Origin: Chryseobacterium gleum
Lineage (GTDB): Bacteria; Bacteroidota; Bacteroidia; Flavobacteriales; Flavobacteriaceae
Direction: 5' to 3'
Assembly: GCA_945881885.1 (NCBI GenBank)
Contig: CAMCVI010000004.1
Coordinates: forward strand, 99,740 to 163,739
Length of the DNA: 64,000 nucleotides
The notes under the pieces were generated by a model. The model was not told the origin of the DNA and did no database searches. It saw nothing but the letters and a program-made list of their open reading frames with translations. Positions 44,863 to 53,979 of this stretch are shown here, piece by piece (the first letter of the stretch is position 1; every line of letters begins with the position of its first letter). A program made the position numbers and the translations under genes.

Positions 44863-45240
44863 TTATTTTCTATGTATGTAAAATGCAACACCTAACCAAA
44901 ATAAAAACAAACTTGAATATAAGATTTGTCTGAAATATTCATTTTCATAAATTATGATTTTCCTTTTTTTAATATTCTCTTCAAGAACACTATTTAATTT
45001 GTCTAAATTTTCACCATATTTAACTTCATATGATTCTTTTACATTTTTAATTTCTAATATGTTTTCACCATTTGCACCTTTTGCTTTTTCAAGTTCTTCT
45101 ACATATTCTTTAAAAATATTACTAGATTCATACGCTACTATTAATTCTAAGTTGCTTTTTGATATTGAATTTTGTTTTATATAAAAAGCAATTAAAGATA
45201 AAACAATAAAAAGTGATATTAGAATAGCATTTTTTTTCAT
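44863..45240 (-). CDS. Small membrane protein with periplasmic coiled coil
   Basis: 125 aa. Membrane segment at about 5-22, a Glu/Lys-rich helical stretch (about 35-95) that looks coiled-coil, and a second membrane segment at about 102-121. Both ends would face the cytosol. No family recognised. It may be read with the MORN gene (107-bp gap, same strand). Confidence 0.5.
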   Translation of the reverse strand: MKKNAILISLFIVLSLIAFYIKQNSISKSNLELIVAYESSNIFKEYVEELEKAKGANGENILEIKNVKESYEVKYGENLDKLNSVLEENIKKRKIIIYENEYFRQILYSSLFLFWLGVAFYIHRK

Positions 45241-45290
45241 AATTTTTTTTATTATATTGTTTTCATTTCAAATATAGCTTTTTTTTTCAA

Positions 45291-45323
45291 AAAAAAACTC
45301 TTGCCGAAGCAAGAGTTTTTTTT
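45291..45323. terminator. Terminator after gldN (bidirectional)
   Basis: AAAACTCTTGC (45295-45305) with GCAAGAGTTTT (45309-45319), loop CGAA, flanked by A- and T-runs. It ends the gldKLMN operon on the minus strand. Confidence 0.92.
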
Positions 45324-45344
45324 ATGATTGGAGAAATATTTTAA

Positions 45345-46244
45345 TTAGTAATTCCACATATCTAATTCGAAATTACGTATTTTTTCTTTTACTCTTTCTG
45401 ATTCTAATAATTGCATTTGTGCGTTTTCTTTCATGTAATCTTTAATCTCTCTATCACCGTACACATTTTCTTCTAAGTAAATTACGGCATTAAAACGACG
45501 TGAATTTAACAAATGATCAAATGTAAAAGGCATGGCAGAGTTTCTTTCATTAAAAGCTTTAGCGGCATGTAATACATCTCTTGAAGCTGGAAAATAAATC
45601 CAAAATAACTCAATTGGTGGTTCATTTTCACTACCTTCACTTTTCATTGTAAATACATCAGGTACTAAAGGGCAAATTCCTTGTAATCTATATTTTAATT
45701 CCCCTTGGCGTTTGTCAAAATACCAGAAACCTTTTATTTTGTATCCTTTAACATGAAATGCATCAACTGTTGATTTTACAATAAATTGCTCATCAACCTT
45801 TTCACCTGCTGCTTTTTGTTCAATTCCTTCATCTGTCATTTTAATAAATACTCTTTGTTTCTGTATGTCTTCAAATGTCTTTTTTACAGTAAAATAACCT
45901 GAATCGTATATCTCAGTAATTTTTCCATCTTCAATTCCTTTCATTAAGACTTCAAAAAGCGGTTTTCTTTCTGAACCTAAATCTTTAGAATCGTCAACTG
46001 GATAATACATTGGGTAATTAACTCTTTGGTCCACATCAATAAGTTCCCAAACGGTTTTACCCATGAAGACATCTCTGTCTCCAATGTAACCATAAGGTAA
46101 TGGTTTGTCGTTATCTGCATTTTTTTCTGCTTCAGTTTTTTTACCGATTTCTGCAGGTGTTTTTGCATTTAGTAAATTAGATTGTGCAAACGAAAGTGTG
46201 CTCAAACCAAATACGGCTACTAATAAAAAATTTCTCCAATTCAT
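45345..46244 (-). CDS. gldN: Gliding motility / type IX secretion protein GldN
   Basis: Periplasmic ring component of the type IX secretion system, partner of GldK. 299 aa with a signal peptide (MNWRNFLLVAVFGLSTLSFAQ). The mature protein shows the conserved PLPYGYIGDRDVFMGKTVWE, RVNYPMYYPVDD and KGFWYFDKRQGELKYRLQG segments of GldN/PorN. Last gene of gldK-gldL-gldM-gldN, 17 bp after gldM. Required in F. johnsoniae for secretion and gliding. Confidence 0.95.
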   Translation of the reverse strand: MNWRNFLLVAVFGLSTLSFAQSNLLNAKTPAEIGKKTEAEKNADNDKPLPYGYIGDRDVFMGKTVWELIDVDQRVNYPMYYPVDDSKDLGSERKPLFEVLMKGIEDGKITEIYDSGYFTVKKTFEDIQKQRVFIKMTDEGIEQKAAGEKVDEQFIVKSTVDAFHVKGYKIKGFWYFDKRQGELKYRLQGICPLVPDVFTMKSEGSENEPPIELFWIYFPASRDVLHAAKAFNERNSAMPFTFDHLLNSRRFNAVIYLEENVYGDREIKDYMKENAQMQLLESERVKEKIRNFELDMWNY

Positions 46245-46261
46245 TTTTTTATTTTATTAAA

Positions 46262-47809
46262 TTATTGTACTTCGAATGTACAAGCTGAAACATTTTTAGC
46301 AGGTTGGTTGATACCAACATACTTAACTTTAATTTCAAATATAGAAACTACATCACCTCGTCCTGCTTTTTTAATTGCTGAGATAGCTTGTCCGTTCATT
46401 TTATTTCCTTGAACTGAAACTGTACCTTGTCCTGGAACTTTAACTTTGAAATCAGTTACTACAACTGTAACAGGGAAATCAAAATCTTCTAAAGTAGCCG
46501 AAATAGTACAAACTTCTAAGTTAGATTTTGGTCCTTTTGCTGAGATTTCACCTCTAATTTTACCAGTAGGAGCAGGAATACCTTTAATTCTAAACGTTTG
46601 TTTACTTGAAAAAGTACCACCACCATTAGGTAATGTTGCAGAAACATTAATAGTTACTTCTTTCCCTTGTCCTGGGTTTAACATATATTGACCAGGTTTT
46701 CCTGTAGGTTTTAAACCAGCTCCGCTTGCTTTTACGTCACTTGAAGGAATACCAGGAACAGATACCGAAATTGGGTTATCTACACCTCTATAAACCACAT
46801 TCATTTTATCAGCAGAAACTATTGCTTGATTTGGTTTTGGTACCACTACATAGTTACCTTTAATTGGTAAACTTACTACTTTTCCGTTTTCGTCAAAGTT
46901 GAAAGATCCTGTAATTTCTTTTTCACCAACGCTTCCTGCACCAAAAGAGAATTTGGCTTGTCCTGCTTCCGCTTTCATTGATTGTCCATTTACAATTACA
47001 GATTTTGCAACTAAATTTGGATCAAATTTTCCTAATATAATTTTCCCAGTTACAGTTTCTCCTTGGAAGAAAGCCGTTTTATCCGGAACTACAATAGGTT
47101 GGTAGGCGGTTAAAGAAGCAGCTGCGACTAAGTCTGATTGGAACATTCCAGTCATAACATCACTTTCAGTAGCTTTGATATCCGATTGCAATTGTGTCAA
47201 TTTAGTTACAGAAGCAATTAATGGAAAGTGATGATAATTATAATCTAACCAAGATAATTTGGCACCGGCTTTTTCAGAGTAAACAGACTCTGTAGCAAAT
47301 CTTTTTTCGATTTTTTTCATTTCAGATTCTGCTATAGAACTTCCGCCAATGGCTTTAATTTTAGCAGCATATGTTTGAATTTTTTCTAAAAATTCTTTAC
47401 CTTTTTTTGATTCTCTATCACCAATGTAAAACATATTGTCTATTTCATCACTTTTGTCCATTTGTTCATATGGATAATTTCCTTCTTTATCTTTAGGAAA
47501 TTTTTTGGTAACTTCTGTTTTGATGCTTTCAATATAATCTGAAAAATCTTTAGATAATGCTCTAATTTTATCAACTTTAGCTTTTTTATCTCCATATTGA
47601 CCAGGTTGGTCAGAAGCTTTTTGAGCTAATTGTTGAAATGAAGATTCATTTCTAGTATCAGTAATTGAGTTTGAACCTTCAATTTTATTATTCAATATAC
47701 CAAAAGCAGATAGTACTTCTTTTGACATATTTAATGCTAACATCGCGATGAAAACCAAGTACATTAGGTTAATCATTTTCTGTCTAGGGGTTAATTTTCC
47801 TCCTGCCAT
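46262..47809 (-). CDS. gldM: Type IX secretion motor protein GldM
   Basis: Inner-membrane motor subunit that uses proton flow with GldL to drive type IX secretion and gliding. 515 aa: one N-terminal membrane helix (MINLMYLVFIAMLALNMS, about 11-28) with SKEV directly after it, then a long periplasmic part of a helical domain and three beta domains (start near 225 to end). GKLTPRQKMINLMYLVF is the typical opening. It sits between gldL (46 bp) and gldN (17 bp). Confidence 0.96.
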   Translation of the reverse strand: MAGGKLTPRQKMINLMYLVFIAMLALNMSKEVLSAFGILNNKIEGSNSITDTRNESSFQQLAQKASDQPGQYGDKKAKVDKIRALSKDFSDYIESIKTEVTKKFPKDKEGNYPYEQMDKSDEIDNMFYIGDRESKKGKEFLEKIQTYAAKIKAIGGSSIAESEMKKIEKRFATESVYSEKAGAKLSWLDYNYHHFPLIASVTKLTQLQSDIKATESDVMTGMFQSDLVAAASLTAYQPIVVPDKTAFFQGETVTGKIILGKFDPNLVAKSVIVNGQSMKAEAGQAKFSFGAGSVGEKEITGSFNFDENGKVVSLPIKGNYVVVPKPNQAIVSADKMNVVYRGVDNPISVSVPGIPSSDVKASGAGLKPTGKPGQYMLNPGQGKEVTINVSATLPNGGGTFSSKQTFRIKGIPAPTGKIRGEISAKGPKSNLEVCTISATLEDFDFPVTVVVTDFKVKVPGQGTVSVQGNKMNGQAISAIKKAGRGDVVSIFEIKVKYVGINQPAKNVSACTFEVQ

Positions 47810-47855
47810 TTTTTCTAATTAGTTTATTTGTTATTAAATATAGTTGTAAAACTAA

Positions 47856-48503
47856 TTATCCTTTGTTTTGCATTGCAGTTAACATTCCACCATATACTGC
47901 ATTTAATGAAGATATATTTGATGTCATAGATTGCATTTGCTCTTTTAATTTAGATGCATTTTCAACTATTTCAGCATTTGCATCCGCATTTTTCTGAGCA
48001 CCATCAATTTGTGCTTTGTATAAGTTGTTTAATGCTTCTAATGAAGTAGCAGCATTAACCATTTGTTCTGCATATTTTGTTTGAGAAGCAATAGCATCAA
48101 CTGTTGGGGCAATACCTTTAGCAGCTCCTTCAAAGTTTTTAATACTATTTCCTAAGCTTGTCATTAATTCCCCATCAATTTTAGCTTCTTTTAATAAATT
48201 ATCTAATTTTTGAGACAATAAACCTTGTGCTTCTTCAGGATTATCTTTTTTCCCTGATTTTGGTTTAGCGTCTCCACCAGCTAATTCTGGGTAAACTAAA
48301 GACCAATCCAATTCGTCATCGACTGGTTCAAAAGCAGATAAACCAAAAATTAACGCCTCAGTAATAAGACCAATAGTTAACATTAAGTTACCTGTAATAA
48401 AACCGAATTCAATGTGTGTAATTTTAAATAGTGCTCCAAGGATTACTACTGCTGCTCCCATACCGTATGCGAAGTTCATTGCTTTTTTGCTTAAAATTGC
48501 CAT
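47856..48503 (-). CDS. gldL: Type IX secretion motor protein GldL
   Basis: Inner-membrane proton-channel partner of GldM. 215 aa: two membrane helices (about 10-27 and 33-53; the second carries a Glu in GLITEALIFGL that in studied GldL matters for the proton path), then a cytosolic helical tail rich in Ala/Asn/Lys. Starts MAILSKKAMNFAYGMG. Middle gene of the operon, 59 bp after gldK. Confidence 0.96.
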   Translation of the reverse strand: MAILSKKAMNFAYGMGAAVVILGALFKITHIEFGFITGNLMLTIGLITEALIFGLSAFEPVDDELDWSLVYPELAGGDAKPKSGKKDNPEEAQGLLSQKLDNLLKEAKIDGELMTSLGNSIKNFEGAAKGIAPTVDAIASQTKYAEQMVNAATSLEALNNLYKAQIDGAQKNADANAEIVENASKLKEQMQSMTSNISSLNAVYGGMLTAMQNKG

Positions 48504-48562
48504 AATTTAAAATTTAGTTAGTTTGATATAATTATTTAGTTAGTTTAAATTCTTGTTTGTTA

Positions 48563-49942
48563 TTATAATTTATTTCCAGTTGGTTGTGTTCCCATATAAT
48601 CTTGTACGGTTCTGAAGCCGATATAGCTTCTAGCAGAATCCGCATATTCGAAATCACGTGTAGAAACTTGTAAGAAGAAACCTACATCTTTCCATGAACC
48701 ACCGCGAATTACTTTTCTTTGGTTTGCCTTGTCAGATACATTTGGATTCATTGAAGAAACGAATTCGTATGCTCCAGCATCGTAAGAAGAATCAGTCCAC
48801 TCAGACACATTTCCTGCCATATTGTATAAATTAAAATCATTTGGTTCGAAAGAATCTGCTTCTACAGTATATAGTGCACCATCTGCTGCATAATCTCCCC
48901 TCATTGGTTTGAAATTAGCTAAGAAACAACCACGGTCATTTTTAGCATATGGTCCACCCCAAGGATAAGTTCCTGATTCAATTCCACCTCTTGCTGCATA
49001 TTCCCATTCTGCTTCAATTGGCAAACGGAAAGCATTCACTTGGTCTCTTCCTTTTTGTTTTTTAACAGTTGCATTTTTGTACATCGTTCTCCAAGCACAA
49101 AATGCTTTTGCTTGATTCCAAGAAACACCCACTACTGGGTAGTCTCCATAAGCTTGGTGCCAAAAATAGTTATTGTGCATTGGCTCGTTATAAGAATAAG
49201 CGAAATCTTTAATCCAAGCTGTAGTGTCAGGATAAATTTCTAATGGAACAGTGTTTTCATTGAAATTTTTACGTCCTTTTTTCTTTACGGCTTTGTTTAA
49301 ATCAACTTGAGTGTATTTGAATTTTAATTTACGCGCATCAATCGTTTTTAACCCATTAAACGATTCAGATTCAGGTAAATACATTGAATCCATTACTTCT
49401 ACAAAATATTTATCTGGATATTTTGAAGTCTCTTTGATTAGTCTTACTTTTTTATTTGTTTTTCTATTTGCATATGGATCATCATCAGTTCCTACGCTAT
49501 AATAATTTTCATACATATATTTATCATACGCTGTCATATTAAGTGTATCTGCATCAGCAAAAGCAAAATCACCAATACTTCCTGCGCTTCTGCCTCCAGC
49601 TACTGGTTTTTTACCTTCCTCATCTGCTTTTACAGCTAATCTGGTTCTTATAGTTGAATCTTTTACCCATTCTACGAACTTGCGGTATTCACTATTTGTA
49701 ATTTCAGTTTCATCCATGTAAAACGAAACCACAGTAACGGTTTTAGTGGGAGCATCTTGTACATTGGCAACGTCATCGTCTGACTTACCCATGATATAGG
49801 CACCTCCTGGGACAAGTGTCATGCCAAAAGGTTTTTCTGAAAACCATTTTTTGCCTTTAACGCCTACCAGTTCACCTTTATCGCCTTTTCCACAGCTTGT
49901 TAACAAAGCCAAAGCCGCCGACAATACTAAAAACTTTTTCAT
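48563..49942 (-). CDS. gldK: Type IX secretion lipoprotein GldK
   Basis: Outer-membrane-associated lipoprotein that forms the periplasmic ring with GldN. 459 aa. Lipobox LLTSC (Cys 17). The body is a formylglycine-generating-enzyme-like (FGE-sulfatase) domain: MTLVPGGAYIMGKSDDD, YYMDETEITNSEYRKFV-like segment (FYMDETEITNSEYRKFVEWV), PVVGVSWNQAKAFCAWR, LPIEAEWEYAARGG and VIRGGSWKD. First gene of gldKLMN; a full promoter lies upstream. Confidence 0.95.
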   Translation of the reverse strand: MKKFLVLSAALALLTSCGKGDKGELVGVKGKKWFSEKPFGMTLVPGGAYIMGKSDDDVANVQDAPTKTVTVVSFYMDETEITNSEYRKFVEWVKDSTIRTRLAVKADEEGKKPVAGGRSAGSIGDFAFADADTLNMTAYDKYMYENYYSVGTDDDPYANRKTNKKVRLIKETSKYPDKYFVEVMDSMYLPESESFNGLKTIDARKLKFKYTQVDLNKAVKKKGRKNFNENTVPLEIYPDTTAWIKDFAYSYNEPMHNNYFWHQAYGDYPVVGVSWNQAKAFCAWRTMYKNATVKKQKGRDQVNAFRLPIEAEWEYAARGGIESGTYPWGGPYAKNDRGCFLANFKPMRGDYAADGALYTVEADSFEPNDFNLYNMAGNVSEWTDSSYDAGAYEFVSSMNPNVSDKANQRKVIRGGSWKDVGFFLQVSTRDFEYADSARSYIGFRTVQDYMGTQPTGNKL

Positions 49943-49980
49943 ATTAATTGGGTTATAAAATTTTGTATTATTTTAGGTTC

Positions 49981-50011
49981 CAAACCTATCTATTTATTTT
50001 GACATATACAA
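49981..50011 (-). promoter_or_regulatory. Promoter for gldKLMN
   Basis: On the minus strand TTG (50009-50011), 20-nt spacer, TAGGTTTG (49981-49988). Predicted start about 49974, leaving a leader of about 32 nt before the gldK ATG. Confidence 0.65.
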
Positions 50012-50079
50012 TAGCAAAAGCAAAATAATTTAAAAAATAGTGTATTTTACCGATTTTTGCTATGCTTTTACCGATTTTT

Positions 50080-51222
50080 TTAGTAGCTTTTTCTGTGTGC
50101 TTTCCACCATCTTTCGGGGATTTCAGCGTTACAAGCGGCTACGTAATCATCATTTGTACATGGTAATAACGTTTTTTTAATTTTTTTATTATGTGCAGTA
50201 TTGTAATTTATTTCCATCCACCATCGTTCAGAACGGTTGCTTTTATAAAAAATTAACTCCTCATCTTCTGCTAAAACAATATATCTAGTGTAATTTGTTT
50301 TCTCTTCAAATGGATATTCATAACTTCTTAAATGATAGCCTTCTATAAAATACCATACTATTTGAGCGATTAGTTGGTTTTCGTTGGTATTGAAAAATTG
50401 ATTAAAAATTCCAAAAGTACTAACTTTATCACTTATACCTGCATACCTGGCTAGTGTACAAATCTCTCTTCCATCAAATCCATTTGGATAAAATTCTGAG
50501 GTATTTCCTGAATCGGCGGATTTTATAGACTTCAAATCAAGACTAATAATATCGGCATCTCTAAAAACTGGTTCAATTATGGCCGCATTTTTGCTGATTT
50601 CGCCTAATCTATATGTATCAAAATACAGTTTTTCAATCAAATCTATTTCTTCTTGCGACGTGTAATACGTTTGATATCCTAGGCTGCAAAAGTTATACAA
50701 ATTGTTTGGTTCTTCCACAATTATTCTCGACAAATAAGCATCGCATGATAATTTTTCATCTTTTGCAAAATCAAATTTATTATCAATAGCTACTAAATTT
50801 ACCATTTGGTCCAACTGATCAAATGCACGGTACAAAGCATAAGTCAAATCTTGCGAACCACCAACGACCAAAGGTATAATTTTTTGCTTTATTAAATGGG
50901 CACAAATGGTTTTTAACACAAAATAAGTGTCACTTGTTTCATTTCCAACTAAAGCATCGCCCAAATCGGCAATTTCTTTGTTCCAATTTCCAGGAAACAA
51001 TTGATAAAGTGCTTTTCTAAAGTTGTTAAAGTCATAGGCTTCATTTTTTAAATTGGCACCTCTGTTTTCATTCACACAAATAATGGCGATTGAAATATTT
51101 TCTAAATTAGGATAATCGGTAGCGGTATGCATTACAATTTTTTTACCTAATGTTTGATTAGATAAACCTTCTGTGAATTTCTGAATTTCTTCTGATACAG
51201 GTTGTAAATATTCGAATATCAT
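50080..51222 (-). CDS. Arginase/formimidoylglutamase-fold protein with lost metal ligands
   Basis: 380 aa of the ureohydrolase fold. Family positions are recognisable but changed: the GGDHS motif reads VVGGSQDLTYA (about 117-127), DAHxD reads AIDNKFDFA (about 142-150), and SxDxDxxDP reads SLDLKSIKSAD (about 226-236). Three of the six usual Mn ligands (two His, one Asp) are replaced by Gln, Lys and Lys, so hydrolysis is doubtful. Databases would probably still call it formimidoylglutamase. It sits between topA and gldK, all on the minus strand, which may point to a structural or regulatory role. Confidence 0.75.
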   Translation of the reverse strand: MIFEYLQPVSEEIQKFTEGLSNQTLGKKIVMHTATDYPNLENISIAIICVNENRGANLKNEAYDFNNFRKALYQLFPGNWNKEIADLGDALVGNETSDTYFVLKTICAHLIKQKIIPLVVGGSQDLTYALYRAFDQLDQMVNLVAIDNKFDFAKDEKLSCDAYLSRIIVEEPNNLYNFCSLGYQTYYTSQEEIDLIEKLYFDTYRLGEISKNAAIIEPVFRDADIISLDLKSIKSADSGNTSEFYPNGFDGREICTLARYAGISDKVSTFGIFNQFFNTNENQLIAQIVWYFIEGYHLRSYEYPFEEKTNYTRYIVLAEDEELIFYKSNRSERWWMEINYNTAHNKKIKKTLLPCTNDDYVAACNAEIPERWWKAHRKSY

Positions 51223-51279
51223 AAATTATTTTTTAATTTATTAGCTGCTGAAACAAGTTCAGAAAGACAAACACTTATA

Positions 51280-53781
51280 TTATTTCTTTTTGGCTACAGT
51301 TTTTTTTGCAGGCGCTTTTTTCGCAGTTGCTTTTTTCGCTGGCGTTTTCTTTTCAATCATCTCTTTTACTGTTTCAAGAGTTAATTTTGTAGCATCTATA
51401 TCTTTACTTAATTCAATTTTAATTTTTCCTTTTGTAATAACAGATCTTCCCCAACGTGCTTTTTCTACTTTAATTCCCTCTTCTTTCCAATAGTGAAGTA
51501 CTTTTTCAATTTCCTTTTGTTGCTTGTCTTCAATTAATTCATTAATATCTGCTTGCGATAAATTATCAAAGTTGTATTTTTTATTTACATTGATAAAAAT
51601 ACCATTCCATTTTAAGAAAGGTCCAAAACGACCAACACCTTTTTGCACTGGAAAATTATCATAAGTGGCGATAGGTGCGTCTGCTTTGGTTTTTTCCTCA
51701 ATCAATTCTATAGCTCTTTCCATAGTCACGTCTAAAGGTTCTTCGCCTTTAGCTAGAGAAATAAATTGTGTTCCAAATTTCACATAGGGTCCAAAACGGC
51801 CATTGTTTACTTCAATTTCTTCACCTTCGTAAGTACCTAAAGTTTTTGGTAATAAAAATAAATTTAAAACTTCTTCTAGTGTAATGTTACTTAAATTTTG
51901 TTCAGTTCTTAAACTGGCAAATTGTTTCACTTCATCATCAAAAGCACCAATTTGGGCCATTGCACCATATTTTCCTAATCGAACACTTACTGGTTTTCCG
52001 GTTTTTGGATCGGTACCTAAAATTCGTTCCCCAGATTCTCGTTCTGCAGTTGTTTCAACTTTTGTTACTATTGGATGAAAATGATCGTAAAAGTTGCGCA
52101 TCATTTTATGCCAGTCTTCATTTCCAGCAGCAATTTCATCAAAATCTTGTTCTACTTTAGCAGTAAAATTATAATCTAAAATACTTTCAAAATTTTTCAC
52201 TAAAAAGTCAGTTACAATTCCACCAATATCTGTTGGGACTAATTTTCCTTTGTCGGAACCTGAATTTTCTTTTAAAATTTGCGATTTTATTTCTTTACCA
52301 ATTAAGGTTAATTGTTCGTATTTTCTTTCTGTTCCTTCAAAACTTCCTTTTTCAACATAATTTCTGTTGATAATTGTAGAAATAGTAGGCGCGTAAGTAG
52401 AAGGACGACCAATACCTAATTCTTCTAATTTTTTTACAAGTGATGCTTCAGTATATCTACTAGCAGGACGAGTAAATCGTTCGGTTGCAGTAATAAATTT
52501 GTTGGCAAGCTTTTCGTTAACTTTTAATGCGGGTAACAGGCCTTCTTGTTCTTCATCATCGTCATCATTTCCTTCCAAATACACTTTTAAAAAACCATCA
52601 AATTTAATTACTTCACCCGTTGCAGAAAAGTAATCATTATGGGTATTTGCAGTAATTTTTACGTTGGTTCGTTCCAGTTGGGCATCACTCATTTGCGAGG
52701 CCAAAGTACGTTTCCAAATTAAGTCGTATAAACGGGCTTGGTCTCTATCAATGTCAACGGTATGGCGACTCATATCTGTAGGACGAATGGCTTCATGGGC
52801 TTCTTGTGCCCCTTTTGATTTGGTGTTATAGCTTCTTGGTTTGCTGTATGCAGCTCCATAATAAGAAGTAATTTCTGCTTGTGCGGCAGCCATGGCTTCC
52901 TGAGAAAGGTTTACACTATCCGTTCTCATGTAAGTAATTAAACCGGCTTCGTACAAACGCTGTGCAATTTGCATCGTAATACCAACGGGTAAATACAATT
53001 TACGTGCGGCTTCTTGTTGTAAAGTAGAAGTCGTAAATGGTGCTGCAGGTGTTTTTTTCGTTGGTTTTGTTTCTAAATCGGCAACTTTAAAATCGGCAGC
53101 TATATTTTTTTCTAAAAAGAGTTGTGCTTCTTCTTTTGTGTTGAAATTTTTATTTAGTTTGGCTTTTACAGTTTTTCCTGCTTCATTTGTAAATTCGGCG
53201 CTAATAGAATAACTTCCAACAGCTTTAAAATTCTGAATTTCTCGTTCACGTTCTACAATTAAGCGAACAGAAACCGATTGCACGCGACCGGCAGATAATC
53301 CGCCTTTTACTTTTTTCCAAAGCACTGGAGACAATTCGTAACCCACTAAACGGTCTAAAACCCTACGAGCTTGTTGAGCGTTTACTAAATTATAATTAAT
53401 ATCTCGGGGATTTTCAATCGCTTTTAAAATGGCAGTTTTTGTAATTTCGTGAAAAACGATACGTTTTGTTTTGGCTGGATCTAGTTTTAATTCCTCGGCT
53501 AAATGCCATGAAATAGCTTCTCCTTCTCGGTCTTCATCGGAAGCTAACCAAACCATATCAGCTTTTTTAGATAAGTCCTTTAGTTTTTTTACTAACGCTT
53601 TTTTATCCGGAGATACCTCATATTTAGGTTTAAAGTTATCATTTACATCTACACCAATTTCCTTTGAAGGTAAATCGGCAATGTGTCCGTAACTTGATTC
53701 CACTTGGAAATCTGCTCCTAAAAATTTTTCAATGGTTTTTGCCTTTGCAGGTGACTCCACGATAACTAAATTCTTCGCCAT
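51280..53781 (-). CDS. topA: DNA topoisomerase I
   Basis: Relaxes negatively supercoiled DNA. 833 aa from the ATG at 53781 (MAKNLVIVESPAKAKTIEKF); a second ATG two codons upstream is also possible. Toprim domain near the N terminus (ASDEDREGEAISWHLAEEL), active-site Tyr in LITYMRTDSVNLS (about 285-297) and ASLVKKLEELGIGRPSTYAP (about 443-462). The C terminus has Topo_C repeats (GRFGPYVKFG; GRFGPFLKWNG) without zinc-binding Cys clusters, and ends in a Lys/Ala-rich tail (about 25 residues) suited to DNA binding. Confidence 0.96.
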   Translation of the reverse strand: MAKNLVIVESPAKAKTIEKFLGADFQVESSYGHIADLPSKEIGVDVNDNFKPKYEVSPDKKALVKKLKDLSKKADMVWLASDEDREGEAISWHLAEELKLDPAKTKRIVFHEITKTAILKAIENPRDINYNLVNAQQARRVLDRLVGYELSPVLWKKVKGGLSAGRVQSVSVRLIVEREREIQNFKAVGSYSISAEFTNEAGKTVKAKLNKNFNTKEEAQLFLEKNIAADFKVADLETKPTKKTPAAPFTTSTLQQEAARKLYLPVGITMQIAQRLYEAGLITYMRTDSVNLSQEAMAAAQAEITSYYGAAYSKPRSYNTKSKGAQEAHEAIRPTDMSRHTVDIDRDQARLYDLIWKRTLASQMSDAQLERTNVKITANTHNDYFSATGEVIKFDGFLKVYLEGNDDDDEEQEGLLPALKVNEKLANKFITATERFTRPASRYTEASLVKKLEELGIGRPSTYAPTISTIINRNYVEKGSFEGTERKYEQLTLIGKEIKSQILKENSGSDKGKLVPTDIGGIVTDFLVKNFESILDYNFTAKVEQDFDEIAAGNEDWHKMMRNFYDHFHPIVTKVETTAERESGERILGTDPKTGKPVSVRLGKYGAMAQIGAFDDEVKQFASLRTEQNLSNITLEEVLNLFLLPKTLGTYEGEEIEVNNGRFGPYVKFGTQFISLAKGEEPLDVTMERAIELIEEKTKADAPIATYDNFPVQKGVGRFGPFLKWNGIFINVNKKYNFDNLSQADINELIEDKQQKEIEKVLHYWKEEGIKVEKARWGRSVITKGKIKIELSKDIDATKLTLETVKEMIEKKTPAKKATAKKAPAKKTVAKKK

Positions 53782-53800
53782 TTTCATTTATTTGATTTGG

Positions 53801-53808
53801 CAAAAGTA
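53801..53808 (-). promoter_or_regulatory. Candidate -7 element for topA
   Basis: TACTTTTG on the minus strand matches TAnnTTTG, about 20 nt before the topA start. Confidence 0.45.
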
Positions 53809-53895
53809 TATTTTTTTTTTGATTAATATATATAGGTGTAGTTTTTTTGGTAAATTAAAATATTTCTAATTTTTTGTTAAACTGATGCTGACAAT

Positions 53896-53927
53896 TTGGC
53901 AGATATTGAATTTTAGTACTATCTTTG
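53896..53927 (+). promoter_or_regulatory. Promoter for the miaB operon
   Basis: TTG (53896-53898), 21-nt spacer, TATCTTTG (53920-53927). Predicted start about 53934; miaB ATG at 53980. Confidence 0.65.
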
Positions 53928-53979
53928 CTTTCTGAATTTTTGAAAAAACAGTTTTCAAAATTATATTATAATACCGTTT

